Below, piece after piece: positions 1-6,894 of a stretch of DNA of 36,023 nt. The stretch covers positions 1-36,023 of the IMG/VR virus record IMGVR_UViG_3300031999_000103; one strand, 5' to 3'. Within the stretch, counting starts at the first letter, position 1. Each line of letters starts with the position of its first letter. The DNA comes from a virus. The position numbers and the translations under genes are program-made. The notes under the pieces are model-generated. The model was given only the letters and a program-made list of their open reading frames with translations. It was not told the origin of the DNA and searched no databases.

Positions 1-30
1 ATGCTGGTATCTGCAGTATTCGCGGATTGA

Positions 31-390
31 TCATTGCCTGCACTCTGACTCCATGGACCGCCGCAGGTACCAGCATCCAGGTGGGCAGCCGTCCGACACA
101 AACGTCAACGTGGTTGTGACGCCATTGACACAGGCGTAGACATAGTCAACCGACGCGTGGCACTCGCCAATATAGCCGCCCACATAATCATAATCTCTGC
201 AATCTATCTCTCCGCACGATAGCCGGCACGCGTGTCCGCCATCGGCCAACAATGGACCGATATCGTACCCTCCGATGCACACACCGCATGATTCTCCGGC
301 GTCGCAATCGGCGCGGTCACAATCGTCGCAGCACGACGACGCGCACGCAAAAAGAAAAAACGCAGAAACAAACCACGTCGTGCTATCCAT
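31..390 (-). CDS. Cysteine-rich predicted lipoprotein
   Basis: A 119-residue protein with a short N-terminus, a hydrophobic segment (about residues 6-15) and a lipobox-like LFAC, followed at once by a cysteine-dense stretch. About 15 cysteines occur in total, suggesting an exported, lipid-anchored and disulfide-rich protein. The ATG at 390 is chosen because a purine-rich GGGGGAGGG lies just upstream and because everything before it in the frame looks like out-of-frame translation of the neighbouring gene; the start overlaps that gene by 8 bases. It is the last gene of the leftmost operon in the window. No family recognised. Exclusion of superinfecting phage is a common job for phage lipoproteins, but that is inference only. 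Confidence 0.6.
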   Translation of the reverse strand: MDSTTWFVSAFFLFACASSCCDDCDRADCDAGESCGVCIGGYDIGPLLADGGHACRLSCGEIDCRDYDYVGGYIGECHASVDYVYACVNGVTTTLTFVSDGCPPGCWYLRRSMESECRQ

Positions 391-586
391 CGTCGCCCTC
401 CCCCGGCCACGGTAATGCGCCGTCGACGGCCAAAAAGCCAAGCTCTTGCTCGAGCATCGCATAAGCCAGCTGTCTTACCTCTCCGCGCGTCGGAGCCGTC
501 CATCTCAGCCATGGCATCGACAGACACTCAGCAACATACTCACCATCGTCGTCTGACCAGTAGATACAGATATCCACGGGTCTCAT
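383..586 (-). CDS. Small HicB-like domain protein
   Basis: A 67-residue protein. Its first half (DICIYWSDDDGEYVAECLSM) has the beta-strand pattern of HicB/UPF0150-type partial RNase-H folds: alternating hydrophobics, a D-D-G-E-Y-V turn, then a helix with AYAMLEQEL. No DNA-binding C-terminal domain follows and no HicA toxin is adjacent, so a full toxin-antitoxin pair is not supported. The ATG overlaps the stop of the upstream gene (ATGA), indicating translational coupling. Fold assignment is from pattern memory and moderately uncertain. Confidence 0.6.
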   Translation of the reverse strand: MRPVDICIYWSDDDGEYVAECLSMPWLRWTAPTRGEVRQLAYAMLEQELGFLAVDGALPWPGEGDDG

Positions 587-855
587 GGCGTAAACCTCTC
601 GTCATCCCACGCGCACGCCTCGAGCGTGTCGACATGTACGGCGTCCCGATTGCCTACGCCGTCAGATAGGGCACACACGCCACACACCATGCGCGTTGTT
701 GTGCTGCCGTATGGCGGAAAATTGCGCCAATCAGAGCTGATCTCGCGATCCTCGCCGCACGACGGACACCGTCGCAGCGACGCCGCGAACAGTCTGTCCC
801 ACCCGGATCTGTAATTATCGTTCGCGGTCATTGATCTGATTGCTCTTTCGCCCAT
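583..855 (-). CDS. Small zinc-finger-like protein
   Basis: A 90-residue protein with a CPSCG knuckle near the middle and a second CGVC pair about 30 residues later, a four-cysteine zinc-ribbon arrangement. An upstream in-frame ATG at 912 exists, but the ATG at 855 has a good ribosome site (CGGGAG, 7 nt away) and the extra 19 codons would run through a perfect 13-bp hairpin, so 855 is preferred. Coupled by ATGA overlap to the HicB-like gene downstream. Function unknown. Confidence 0.6.
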   Translation of the reverse strand: MGERAIRSMTANDNYRSGWDRLFAASLRRCPSCGEDREISSDWRNFPPYGSTTTRMVCGVCALSDGVGNRDAVHVDTLEACAWDDERFTP

Positions 856-871
856 TTGCAATCTCCCGACC

Positions 872-900
872 GGCGTGTTCCACAGCGTGTGGAACACGCC
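872..900. promoter_or_regulatory. Perfect 13-bp inverted repeat (hairpin or operator)
   Basis: GGCGTGTTCCACA at 872-884 is followed by the 3-nt spacer GCG and its exact reverse complement at 888-900. It lies between two minus-strand genes, 17 nt upstream of the ATG at 855 and just upstream of that gene's ribosome site. No T-run follows, so it is not a typical intrinsic terminator. It could be an RNA hairpin controlling translation of the downstream gene, or a dimeric repressor site. Confidence 0.7.
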
Positions 901-914
901 CACATCGACCATGC

Positions 915-1310
915 TTAGATCGACTCATGCTTCATGTCTACGGCAGGTCGCTTCGGCGATCGCCGTTGCGACTGCAGATCCAACAACACGTCACACTCGC
1001 TATATGACACATACCATTCACCACACAACTTCGACGACAACAACTCAAAACACAGCGAATCGTCAATCATTCCGATATAGCCGCAGTCGAGCTCGCCGTC
1101 GTCGGGATTGTTTTGACAACCCAGTAGCACAGCCACGTCATTTCGCACCTTCGGCGGCGGAGCGCATCGGCTATCTGTCGGCGACAGCCTCGACACCGAT
1201 CCAGCACACCCGGCTACGGTTACCAAGGACAAAGCTATCGCCAGATACAGCGCTATGCCAGATGCAAGCAAAAAGTAGAATCCATGTTTTGCGATGTTTG
1301 CAGTGTTCAC
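915..1310 (-). CDS. Predicted membrane-anchored lipoprotein
   Basis: A 131-residue protein with a short basic N-terminus, a long hydrophobic segment (FYFLLASGIALYLAIALSLV), then VAGC, a convincing lipobox (V-A-G-C). The mature part is soluble and carries several further cysteines. The GTG at 1310 is preferred over the ATG at 1358 because GAGG lies 8 nt upstream and the preceding gene stops only 10 bases earlier. The hydrophobic run is longer than a usual lipoprotein signal, so it could also stay as a TM anchor. No family recognised. Confidence 0.55.
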   Translation of the reverse strand: MNTANIAKHGFYFLLASGIALYLAIALSLVTVAGCAGSVSRLSPTDSRCAPPPKVRNDVAVLLGCQNNPDDGELDCGYIGMIDDSLCFELLSSKLCGEWYVSYSECDVLLDLQSQRRSPKRPAVDMKHESI

Positions 1311-1320
1311 AATGGTTACC

Positions 1321-1689
1321 TCAGTCGCCCTTCTCTGGTGTTTTTCGTCGCCCCACACAAATTCCCAGGCCGATATGTGCGCACTCCGAGTCGCAATACA
1401 CCTGCATTATCCCGCTAGGAACGAAATCATGCCGGCCCAGCACTCTGCACCTACACTCCCTGTTTGCCCCCAAATCACAATATATCGTACGCACACAATT
1501 GATGTCAAGTTTTTTTTCACTTTTACACTCGGGATCCACGGCAAACTGCGGAAAACACTGTACGTTTTCATCGCCATCTACTACCTCTGCCTTTAGCTCG
1601 ACATCTTCTGTCGGCTCGGCGCCGTCACCGATCGCGTAGCGTGCCGTCTCGAGTACGTCCAGCACAAGCCTCAAAATCCATTTTACCAT
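1321..1689 (-). CDS. Cysteine-rich small protein
   Basis: A 122-residue protein with an amphipathic or hydrophobic N-terminus (MVKWILRLVLDVLETA), an acidic middle and a C-terminal half with about nine cysteines (for example REC-RC-R, DSEC). AAGGGA lies 7 nt before the ATG, inside the 3' end of the primase gene, which it overlaps by 7 bases. Cysteine spacing is not a recognisable zinc finger. It sits in a group with two predicted lipoproteins. Not recognised. Confidence 0.55.
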   Translation of the reverse strand: MVKWILRLVLDVLETARYAIGDGAEPTEDVELKAEVVDGDENVQCFPQFAVDPECKSEKKLDINCVRTIYCDLGANRECRCRVLGRHDFVPSGIMQVYCDSECAHIGLGICVGRRKTPEKGD

Positions 1690-2507
1690 GGCTTCGTTCC
1701 CTTCCTTGGTTTGTAGCTAAATGTTGCAATATACCCTGCTACATCGCTGTGATCTGCTGCGTCGTCTCCTCGTCCTCCGACAGCCGGCAAGCATCGAGCT
1801 CGCACGCCGTGACCCCCCAGCAGATTCGCGACGTCGCGCGCGTACGCCGCACCAGGCTCGTCGTTGTCTGGCCAGACAAGCACCTCCCTGCCAGCAAGCA
1901 CCGACCAATCGCTTTTGCGTGCCGCTGCGGCGCCCCCAACTGACGTTGTCGCGACAAGTCCGGCGGCGGCAACGGCATCGGCTGCCTTTTCACCCTCAGT
2001 AATCACCACGAGGCCGGTTGAGCTCATGACCTTGGGTAGCCCGTACAAAGGCCGCAGCGGGGCAGGCAGACCCCAACACCAGCCTCCTGTGCATGTAGTC
2101 ACGGGTCGTATAGTTTTCGCACCGCTGGCATCATGGAGCCGGTAAACCAAAAAAGCAGTAGACATGTCGCTGCTCTGGTATCGCCACTCGTGCGCTAGCT
2201 CGAGCCCTGGCAGCGACAGCGGAGCATCGATCGCGTTGCGAAAAATCTGAGCCGGGCGCGGCGGGAGACGGCACGGCTGTTGACTTGTCCTCCGCGTAAT
2301 CGGCGCGGTCACCCCCAACGCGGCTATGATATCGCGATAGTCGCACCCGGCGTGGCAATACAGCAGCGGCGCACCGTTGCGAGCGCTGACGCTTATCGCC
2401 AGTGATCGGGTTTTGTCTCCGTGTGCTGGGCATAGAGCCGTCCATTGCCCCCTCGATCCCTTGACTCCGGCTAGCCTAGACATTACGTCATCGATGGTCA
2501 GCCCCAT
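1683..2507 (-). CDS. DNA primase, CHC2 zinc finger plus TOPRIM
   Basis: A 274-residue protein expected to make RNA primers on the phage template. CPAH (about residues 26-29) and CHAGC (51-55) form the CHC2-type zinc-binding domain. TEGEK (170-174) and the acidic WPDND (212-216) are TOPRIM catalytic motifs. It is short and has no C-terminal helicase domain, so it resembles the primase half of P4- or T7-type primase-helicases. The ATG at 2507 has GGAAGGGGA just upstream and follows the stop of the replication gene by 12 bases; an ATG at 2654 would add low-complexity residues overlapping that gene. Adjacent to the presumed origin. Confidence 0.85.
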   Translation of the reverse strand: MGLTIDDVMSRLAGVKGSRGQWTALCPAHGDKTRSLAISVSARNGAPLLYCHAGCDYRDIIAALGVTAPITRRTSQQPCRLPPRPAQIFRNAIDAPLSLPGLELAHEWRYQSSDMSTAFLVYRLHDASGAKTIRPVTTCTGGWCWGLPAPLRPLYGLPKVMSSTGLVVITEGEKAADAVAAAGLVATTSVGGAAAARKSDWSVLAGREVLVWPDNDEPGAAYARDVANLLGGHGVRARCLPAVGGRGDDAADHSDVAGYIATFSYKPRKGTKPW

Positions 2508-2521
2508 ACCCAGTCCCCTTC

Positions 2522-3505
2522 CTAGAAACACGCATCGTCGTCGGGCAGCGCGAACGTCTTGATCTGCTCTTTGCTGTGCCTTATCGCGCGCTTCTGCGGC
2601 GGCGGCTCGTCTGGCAAATGACTTACGTATGGGCCCGTCGGGAGCGGCGCCCATCGGTCATTGGCCAGCGCAGCCGCGTATCCACCATCGTCGTCATCTT
2701 GCCCGGGCATGGCATCATCTTGCCCGGGCATGGCATCATCTTGCCCCGAGTCCCGCGTGCGCGCGGGAGGTAGTATGTCTCGCTGTAGGGGTATGTCCTT
2801 GTCTTTATCAACGTCATAGGGTGTTGATTTTTCCGTCTCTTCTTCTTTCATGTACGTACCCGTACCCGTACCCGTACCATGTTTGCCACAATTTGCTACA
2901 TCGTTTGCTACGGTTTTGCTAGGGTTTGCTACAAGTTTTGCTACAAGTTTTGCTACAGGTTTGCTACAATTTGCTACGTTGTTTGCTTCGAGTGCGACCT
3001 CTTCAGTGGTGCCAGTGGTGCTCGGCGACGCCAGCGCTGCTGCCCTTGCTCTACCTCCTCTTCTCCCTGCCTCTGCTCTGGCCTCGCTGACGCTTCCTCC
3101 TTTCGCTTGTGATTTCCGGGACTTATTGTAGACTGCGTAGTCGTGGATAGATAGTGTCCCGTCGTCCGCGACATCAATTAGACGCGCGCGCGTCATGGCG
3201 GATATGACGTCTCTCGAGACAGCAATTGACAGTAGCATACCTAACGGGATCGTGCCTCCCGTTAGGTGGCGCGAGCACCACGCCAGGCATCGCGAGTAGC
3301 AGCCGGCGATAATGTTCGTCGTGAACGGCAGTAGGGCATCGCCGTTTGCTACATCGTTTGCTACAGTTTTGCTACAATTTGCTACATCGTTTGCTACATC
3401 GTTTGCTAGGGCTTCGCGTCGCGCCGACAGCGACGCCGCGAGGTACTCGCTAGCTAGGTGCAGCTTGGGGTGGTCAGTGTAAGAGTCACAAAGCTTGGTC
3501 CACAT
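2522..3505 (-). CDS. Phage replication initiator-like protein carrying internal iterons
   Basis: A 327-residue protein. The N-terminus (MWTKLCDSYTDHPKLHLAS, then a segment around CLAWCSRHLTGG.IPLGML) matches the pattern of phage winged-helix replication proteins that begin W-x-K-x-D...F-x-x-H-P-K and continue ...YCARHLTDG-x-IP. A basic linker rich in RRGGRARAAA follows, then an acidic, repeat-rich linker and a basic end. Two stretches of VAN/CSK/VAK residues correspond to DNA clusters of the octamer GTAGCAAA, so the gene probably contains the replication origin, as lambda O does. CGGGAG lies 8 nt before the ATG. The primase follows directly. Confidence 0.7.
   Translation of the reverse strand: MWTKLCDSYTDHPKLHLASEYLAASLSARREALANDVANDVANCSKTVANDVANGDALLPFTTNIIAGCYSRCLAWCSRHLTGGTIPLGMLLSIAVSRDVISAMTRARLIDVADDGTLSIHDYAVYNKSRKSQAKGGSVSEARAEAGRRGGRARAAALASPSTTGTTEEVALEANNVANCSKPVAKLVAKLVANPSKTVANDVANCGKHGTGTGTGTYMKEEETEKSTPYDVDKDKDIPLQRDILPPARTRDSGQDDAMPGQDDAMPGQDDDDGGYAAALANDRWAPLPTGPYVSHLPDEPPPQKRAIRHSKEQIKTFALPDDDACF
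2698..2746. repeat. 21-nt tandem repeat in replication gene linker
   Basis: Two exact 21-nt copies (2698-2718 and 2719-2739) plus a 7-nt partial third. They encode a repeated G-Q-D-D-A-M-P heptapeptide in the acidic linker of the replication protein. The unit is a multiple of three, so copy-number change would keep the frame. Confidence 0.85.
2855..2878. repeat. 6-nt tandem repeat (CGTACC x4)
   Basis: Four exact tandem copies of CGTACC on the plus strand, encoding a Gly-Thr run in the replication protein linker. It directly flanks the larger iteron cluster. Probably a slippage-generated linker; a part in origin structure cannot be excluded. Confidence 0.85.
2882..2989. repeat. Iteron-like cluster 1 (10 octamers), putative replication origin
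   Basis: Ten copies of TTTGCTAC (minus-strand GTAGCAAA) or one-mismatch variants start at 2882, 2892, 2904, 2915, 2925, 2937, 2949, 2960, 2970 and 2982, so spacing is 10-12 nt, about one helical turn. The octamer is read in different codon phases (Val-Ala-Asn/Lys and Cys/Pro-Ser-Lys), so the DNA motif rather than the peptide is conserved. Clustered repeats inside an initiator gene are typical of theta origins such as lambda. Confidence 0.65.
3345..3409. repeat. Iteron-like cluster 2 (6 octamers)
   Basis: TTTGCTAC or a one-mismatch variant starts at 3345, 3357, 3368, 3378, 3390 and 3402, the same motif and 10-12 nt phasing as cluster 1, about 360 nt away in the 5' part of the same gene. Encoded residues are VAN-DVAN-CSK-TVAN. 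The two clusters together could form a looped origin complex. Confidence 0.65.
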
Positions 3506-3555
3506 CGATCGATCTCCCGGTAAATTAGCAACGCCATATGATTATTACATCAATT

Positions 3556-4022
3556 TTAGACCGAGTCAAATAAATCCGCGGCGGTCGTCAGCACCTTCTC
3601 GAAATGAACCTTCCCTTTCTGCGTGACGTACGCCTGTGCGGACGTGACGACAGGCAGGCCGGGGCGCTTGATGCTGGTCGACTTGACGACAAAGAACTTC
3701 GCGCCAGTCTCGCCATGCTGTACGTATGGCACCAGATGACCGTCCTGCCGAAACATGTAGCCGCTGTCATAGAGCCAGCGGCAGAAGTGGTTAGGTCCAA
3801 CCCCGAGAGCTCGCCCGCAGTTCTGCAGCGTGTAGAGACCCTCCGCGTTGACATACCGGTCGTACAGCTCGGCCTTGGGCTCGAGCTGCGCGACTGTGCC
3901 AGTGAGCGAGTCATCACCGCAGTCGTCGACACAGCCTCAGTGGCGTTCGCCGCTGCAAGACGCATGGTTGTGTGCCCCGCACTCATGGGCTCATCCGCGA
4001 TATCCAGGGCCTTGGTGTGCAT
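3556..4022 (-). pseudogene. KilAC-type antirepressor-like gene, frame disrupted
   Basis: The ATG at 4022 has a strong ribosome site (AAAGGAG, 8 nt away) and opens a frame MHTKALDIADEPMSAG... that keeps coding to VMTRSLAQ. From about 3900 to the stop at 3556 the clearly protein-like sequence is in the -1 frame: LEPKAELYDRYVNAEGLYTL, then NCGRALGVGPNHFCRWLYDSGY and a C-terminal V-T-x-K-G-x-x-x-F pattern. That is the layout of KilAC domains at the C-terminus of phage antirepressors. The second frame has no ATG, GTG or TTG before 3756. At the junction, TGGCACAG is followed by TCGCGCAG, an imperfect 8-nt duplication whose removal would join ...RSLAQ to LEPKAELYD... in frame. It is either a mutated gene or one needing -1 frameshifting. 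Confidence 0.6.
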
Positions 4023-4091
4023 CTCCAGACTCCTTTGTTGGTACTTCCTCGGTCGGTCAGTCAGTCAGTCGCCTCCACCATGGCGGCGTCC

Positions 4092-4472
4092 TCAAGGATG
4101 ACAAAGCATTGAGGCCGGGGTCGCCGGGGAGGGGGGAACATCGGCCGGTGGGAGGGGGGAAGATGGCTCGATTCCCACCTTGACTCCCCCCTCCCTTGCC
4201 AGGTCGTCGATGACGGCGAGCACGTCAGGTAGTCTGACCCATTCGTCACGCGTATCGGCAACGCGCCACATCTGTGCTACGCGCTCCCGCGCCATCGCCA
4301 ACACCTTCGCTCGCTCGTCGGCTCTAATGCGAGATCGAAACCCGTTGAGCATCAATACGCGCACAACCGACAAGGGCTCTTTGCCCAGCGCAACGTCGAG
4401 ATCGTAGGTGCCCGCATCGCACTCAACAGCATCCGAAAGCGTGCCATCTTTCCCGCAGGCTTCGCATTTCAT
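4092..4472 (-). CDS. Small protein with N-terminal zinc knuckle
   Basis: A 126-residue protein starting MKCEACGKDGTLSDAVECD, a C-x2-C pair with a later cysteine. The middle is helical and charged (RIRADERAKVLAMARERVAQMW), and the end is proline-rich. The ATG overlaps the stop of the upstream gene (ATGA). Third gene of the operon starting at 4997. A 70-nt gap with a GTCA tetranucleotide run separates it from the KilAC-type gene. Not recognised. Confidence 0.6.
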   Translation of the reverse strand: MKCEACGKDGTLSDAVECDAGTYDLDVALGKEPLSVVRVLMLNGFRSRIRADERAKVLAMARERVAQMWRVADTRDEWVRLPDVLAVIDDLAREGGVKVGIEPSSPLPPADVPPSPATPASMLCHP

Positions 4473-4690
4473 ATCAAGATCCCCGTGAACGCCTTTCGCA
4501 GCGCCTTCACCGCGTCCTCGTCCATCTCAGCGATAAGAGCGGGCTCGCCAGGATCTCCCGCCTCGTGCTCGTCGCTGGTCTGCCGACCGATACCTAGCCA
4601 GCAGACACGACGCGCAGGATTCCCACGAACGAACAGGCGCATCCCGTCCTCGCACACCACCACGATCTCGTCATAGGGCTCCTCACACAT
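4469..4690 (-). CDS. Hypothetical small acidic protein
   Basis: A 73-residue protein (MCEEPYDEIVVVCEDGMRLF...). It shows beta-strand-like alternation in the first half and a helix at the end (DEDAVKALRKAFTGIL). It overlaps both neighbours by a few bases, consistent with coupled translation. No family recognised and no catalytic motif seen. Confidence 0.55.
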   Translation of the reverse strand: MCEEPYDEIVVVCEDGMRLFVRGNPARRVCWLGIGRQTSDEHEAGDPGEPALIAEMDEDAVKALRKAFTGILI

Positions 4691-4997
4691 CGCGATTACC
4701 CTTTCGCAGACAGGTGCGGCACCCGTCCCAACCTACGCCCGCGCAGTCACCGACCGCAGCCTCCGGGTGCGCGGCCGCGCGAAACGCCATATTGACCTGC
4801 GTTTCCGGCACGAACTTGGCGCAGCACCGCTCGCAGACCCACACCGGCAGCCAACCCTCCGCGTTGCCTCCAACAGGGCGGTAGATGACGTGAATGTGCG
4901 TGCATGACGCGCGGAAAGCATCAATCTCAGATGCCGCTTCGTGCTGCTCCTTCCGATCCTCGTACTCGTCCCGCGTCTCGTGGTTGTCGTCGTTCAT
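4683..4997 (-). CDS. Small putative zinc-binding protein, first gene of leftmost operon
   Basis: A 104-residue protein with a charged helical N-terminus (NDDNHETRDEYEDRKEQHEAA) followed by a possible Cys/His site: CTHIH, then CERCCAKF about 25 residues later, with two more cysteine pairs near the C-terminus. GGGAGGAACTGAGCC precedes the ATG. It is the first gene after the 220-nt control region 4998-5217, which carries a copy of the palindromic motif shared with two other operon starts. Function unknown. Confidence 0.6.
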   Translation of the reverse strand: MNDDNHETRDEYEDRKEQHEAASEIDAFRASCTHIHVIYRPVGGNAEGWLPVWVCERCCAKFVPETQVNMAFRAAAHPEAAVGDCAGVGWDGCRTCLRKGNRDV

Positions 4998-5107
4998 GGC
5001 TCAGTTCCTCCCTTTGACTTCTCTCGCTGTTAAATACGCGGCCAGGGGCGAGTACCTTCTGGCCGGTTGCACTATGTGTCATGCTAGCATCGTGCCACCA
5101 CGCAGAA

Positions 5108-5176
5108 TCAACTACTTACGGTTTGACGCGCTGCGTGATCTGCGACGTTTCTGTCCGGATACATGCAAACTTTGCG
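5108..5176 (-). promoter_or_regulatory. Control element, divergent copy C
   Basis: The 220-nt gap between the helicase stop (5218) and the ATG at 4997 contains CTACTTACGGTTTGAC (5112-5127) followed by a partly conserved CGCTGCGT...CTGCGAC, and CATGCAAACTTTGCG (5162-5176). Both parts also occur in the near-identical 140-bp modules at 11491-11630 and 14989-15128, but here the spacing between them is shorter and the sequence nearer the gene differs. Likely promoter/operator region for the 4997 operon; I cannot assign -35 and -10 boxes with confidence. Confidence 0.55.
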
Positions 5177-5217
5177 TACCCCTGCCGCACTTTGGGTTAG
5201 ACGGCGCCACCGCGTTG

Positions 5218-6894
5218 TTATTCGGGCCCCAGTATAGCCGCGACCGTGCCTGCGCTTGGTCGGCGCCACGAATTTTTGCTCATCCAATCTATGGTAGCCG
5301 ATGCCTGCGCAAATGTCCATGTCCTTGCGTCGCATCCCTTTTTCGCCAGGCACGCCACCTGTGAGTATGTTGCCAGTCCGCGCTGTCGGCGGTCGGCGAA
5401 CGCCTGGAGCAAATGACTGGCTTCGTGTTTAGACAGGTCCGGCGGCGGCAATATCTTTCCGAGCGCGCGCGCTATCGCTGCTATTTGCGCGTCGGACGCA
5501 GGGCTCATGCCGTACCGCTGGGTCAAGTAATCTCGCTTGACGCCCAGCGTTGAAAATGGGTCTGTCGCCTCAACGCGGTATGACGCCACTCCGACAACGC
5601 CACGCCTGGCCTCCGCGGTAATTTTTGCGATCTCGGCAGCCCGCGCCGCTCGAGCTTGCGCGATCGCTTCTCCGACTTCGACCGGTCTCTCTGACTGCTC
5701 GGCCCACGCTTTCGCGCGAGCGATTTCGTCGTCGTCTGCGCTTCCGGCCAGCAGATCAACCGCGCTGACGAGCGAGTGCCTTCCTGAGTTGCCAACGAAA
5801 TCCAGTACGAGCAGGTCGGTTTTGTCGCCGACCGGGCATCGCGTGCCGCCACGCGTGCCTCGACCAAGCATCTGCGCGTAGAGAGAGCGGCTCTTGGTCG
5901 GTCGCCCCATAACAACGCATGACGTGTCAGGCGAGTCGAACCCCTCCGTTGCTATTCCGCAGTTGCATAGATACTGCCACCTGCCGTCCGCGAATTCCCG
6001 CAGCCGTAGGCGTCGCATGTCTCTGTCTGTCTCCCCGTTGATCGACATCGCGACATCGCGGCCGGAATACCGATTGATTATCTCGGCCAGTCGCTCTGCG
6101 TGTGCGACAGATGATGCGAAGACGATGGTCTTTCTGCCCTCCGATAGCTCGACCGTGGGCGCCGCGATTTCGTGTAGCGCGCCCTCTTGCTCCATGACGG
6201 TCGCGAGCTCGGACGCCGATAGGTCGCCGGCAACCGTTTTGATCCGGGAAAAATCGAGACCCGCAACGACGACCCGGCGTGTTATCACTTGACAGAGCCA
6301 GCCGTCCGCTATTGCTGCTGCGAGATCGTACTGACACGCGACAGATTCGAGTATCTTTCCGAGCGCGCTACCGTCAGAGCGGTCGGGGGTAGCGGTTAGA
6401 CCGACAATCTTTGCGCCGGCGAAATGGTCGATTACTCGCCGATACGTCGACGCTGTGGCGTGATGCACCTCGTCTACAATTACGAGCTCAAACGCGTTGC
6501 GGTCGAATGCCTCGAGACGATGAGGTCGACTCAAACTCTGGATTGATGCTACAACAGGAGCGACGCCGGAGCGAAAAGCGTAGCTCCCGGCCTGCTCTCT
6601 TTCGGGGGTGACGCCGGTAAACTGTTCGATGCGCGTCGACGCCTGCGCCAGCAGCTCGTCGCGATGTGCCACGAACAACGATCGCCCGCGCGTGCGCCTG
6701 ATGAGTTCGCACGCGACCTGGGTTTTGCCGCAGCCGGTAGCCAACATGACCAGTGTCGCTCTATGATCGGCCAGCTCCGCAATTGCTGACTCTACTGCTG
6801 ATATCTGGTAGTCACGCAGCGACGGTATCGCCGCGGGCTGTGTTGGCTGTGAAAACAGCAGCGGACGTTGCGTAGTGTTTGCTATCATGGTCAT
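5218..6894 (-). CDS. DEAD/DEAH-type superfamily 2 helicase
   Basis: A 558-residue ATP-dependent helicase. LRDYQ (Q-like motif, about 26-30), Walker A ATGCGKT (52-58), DEVH (141-144), LTATPDR (motif III region), IVFASSVAHAE, ATEGFDSPD and QMLGRGTRGG (motif VI) give a complete RecA-like pair, as in phage UvsW/RadD-like enzymes. The C-terminal 150 residues are a separate, helical region. The ATG at 6894 overlaps the stop of the VRR-NUC gene (ATGA); the frame is open to 7059 but that part overlaps the nuclease gene. Likely acts in phage replication or recombination with the adjacent nuclease. Confidence 0.9.
   Translation of the reverse strand: MTMIANTTQRPLLFSQPTQPAAIPSLRDYQISAVESAIAELADHRATLVMLATGCGKTQVACELIRRTRGRSLFVAHRDELLAQASTRIEQFTGVTPEREQAGSYAFRSGVAPVVASIQSLSRPHRLEAFDRNAFELVIVDEVHHATASTYRRVIDHFAGAKIVGLTATPDRSDGSALGKILESVACQYDLAAAIADGWLCQVITRRVVVAGLDFSRIKTVAGDLSASELATVMEQEGALHEIAAPTVELSEGRKTIVFASSVAHAERLAEIINRYSGRDVAMSINGETDRDMRRLRLREFADGRWQYLCNCGIATEGFDSPDTSCVVMGRPTKSRSLYAQMLGRGTRGGTRCPVGDKTDLLVLDFVGNSGRHSLVSAVDLLAGSADDDEIARAKAWAEQSERPVEVGEAIAQARAARAAEIAKITAEARRGVVGVASYRVEATDPFSTLGVKRDYLTQRYGMSPASDAQIAAIARALGKILPPPDLSKHEASHLLQAFADRRQRGLATYSQVACLAKKGCDARTWTFAQASATIDWMSKNSWRRPSAGTVAAILGPE

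Noticed and set aside
383-586. HicAB toxin-antitoxin system
   Set aside because: Only a HicB-like fold is seen; no HicA-sized partner is adjacent and no DNA-binding tail is present.
2882-3409. CRISPR array
   Set aside because: Units are 8 nt with 2-4-nt gaps and lie inside a gene; no repeat-spacer structure of normal size and no cas genes.
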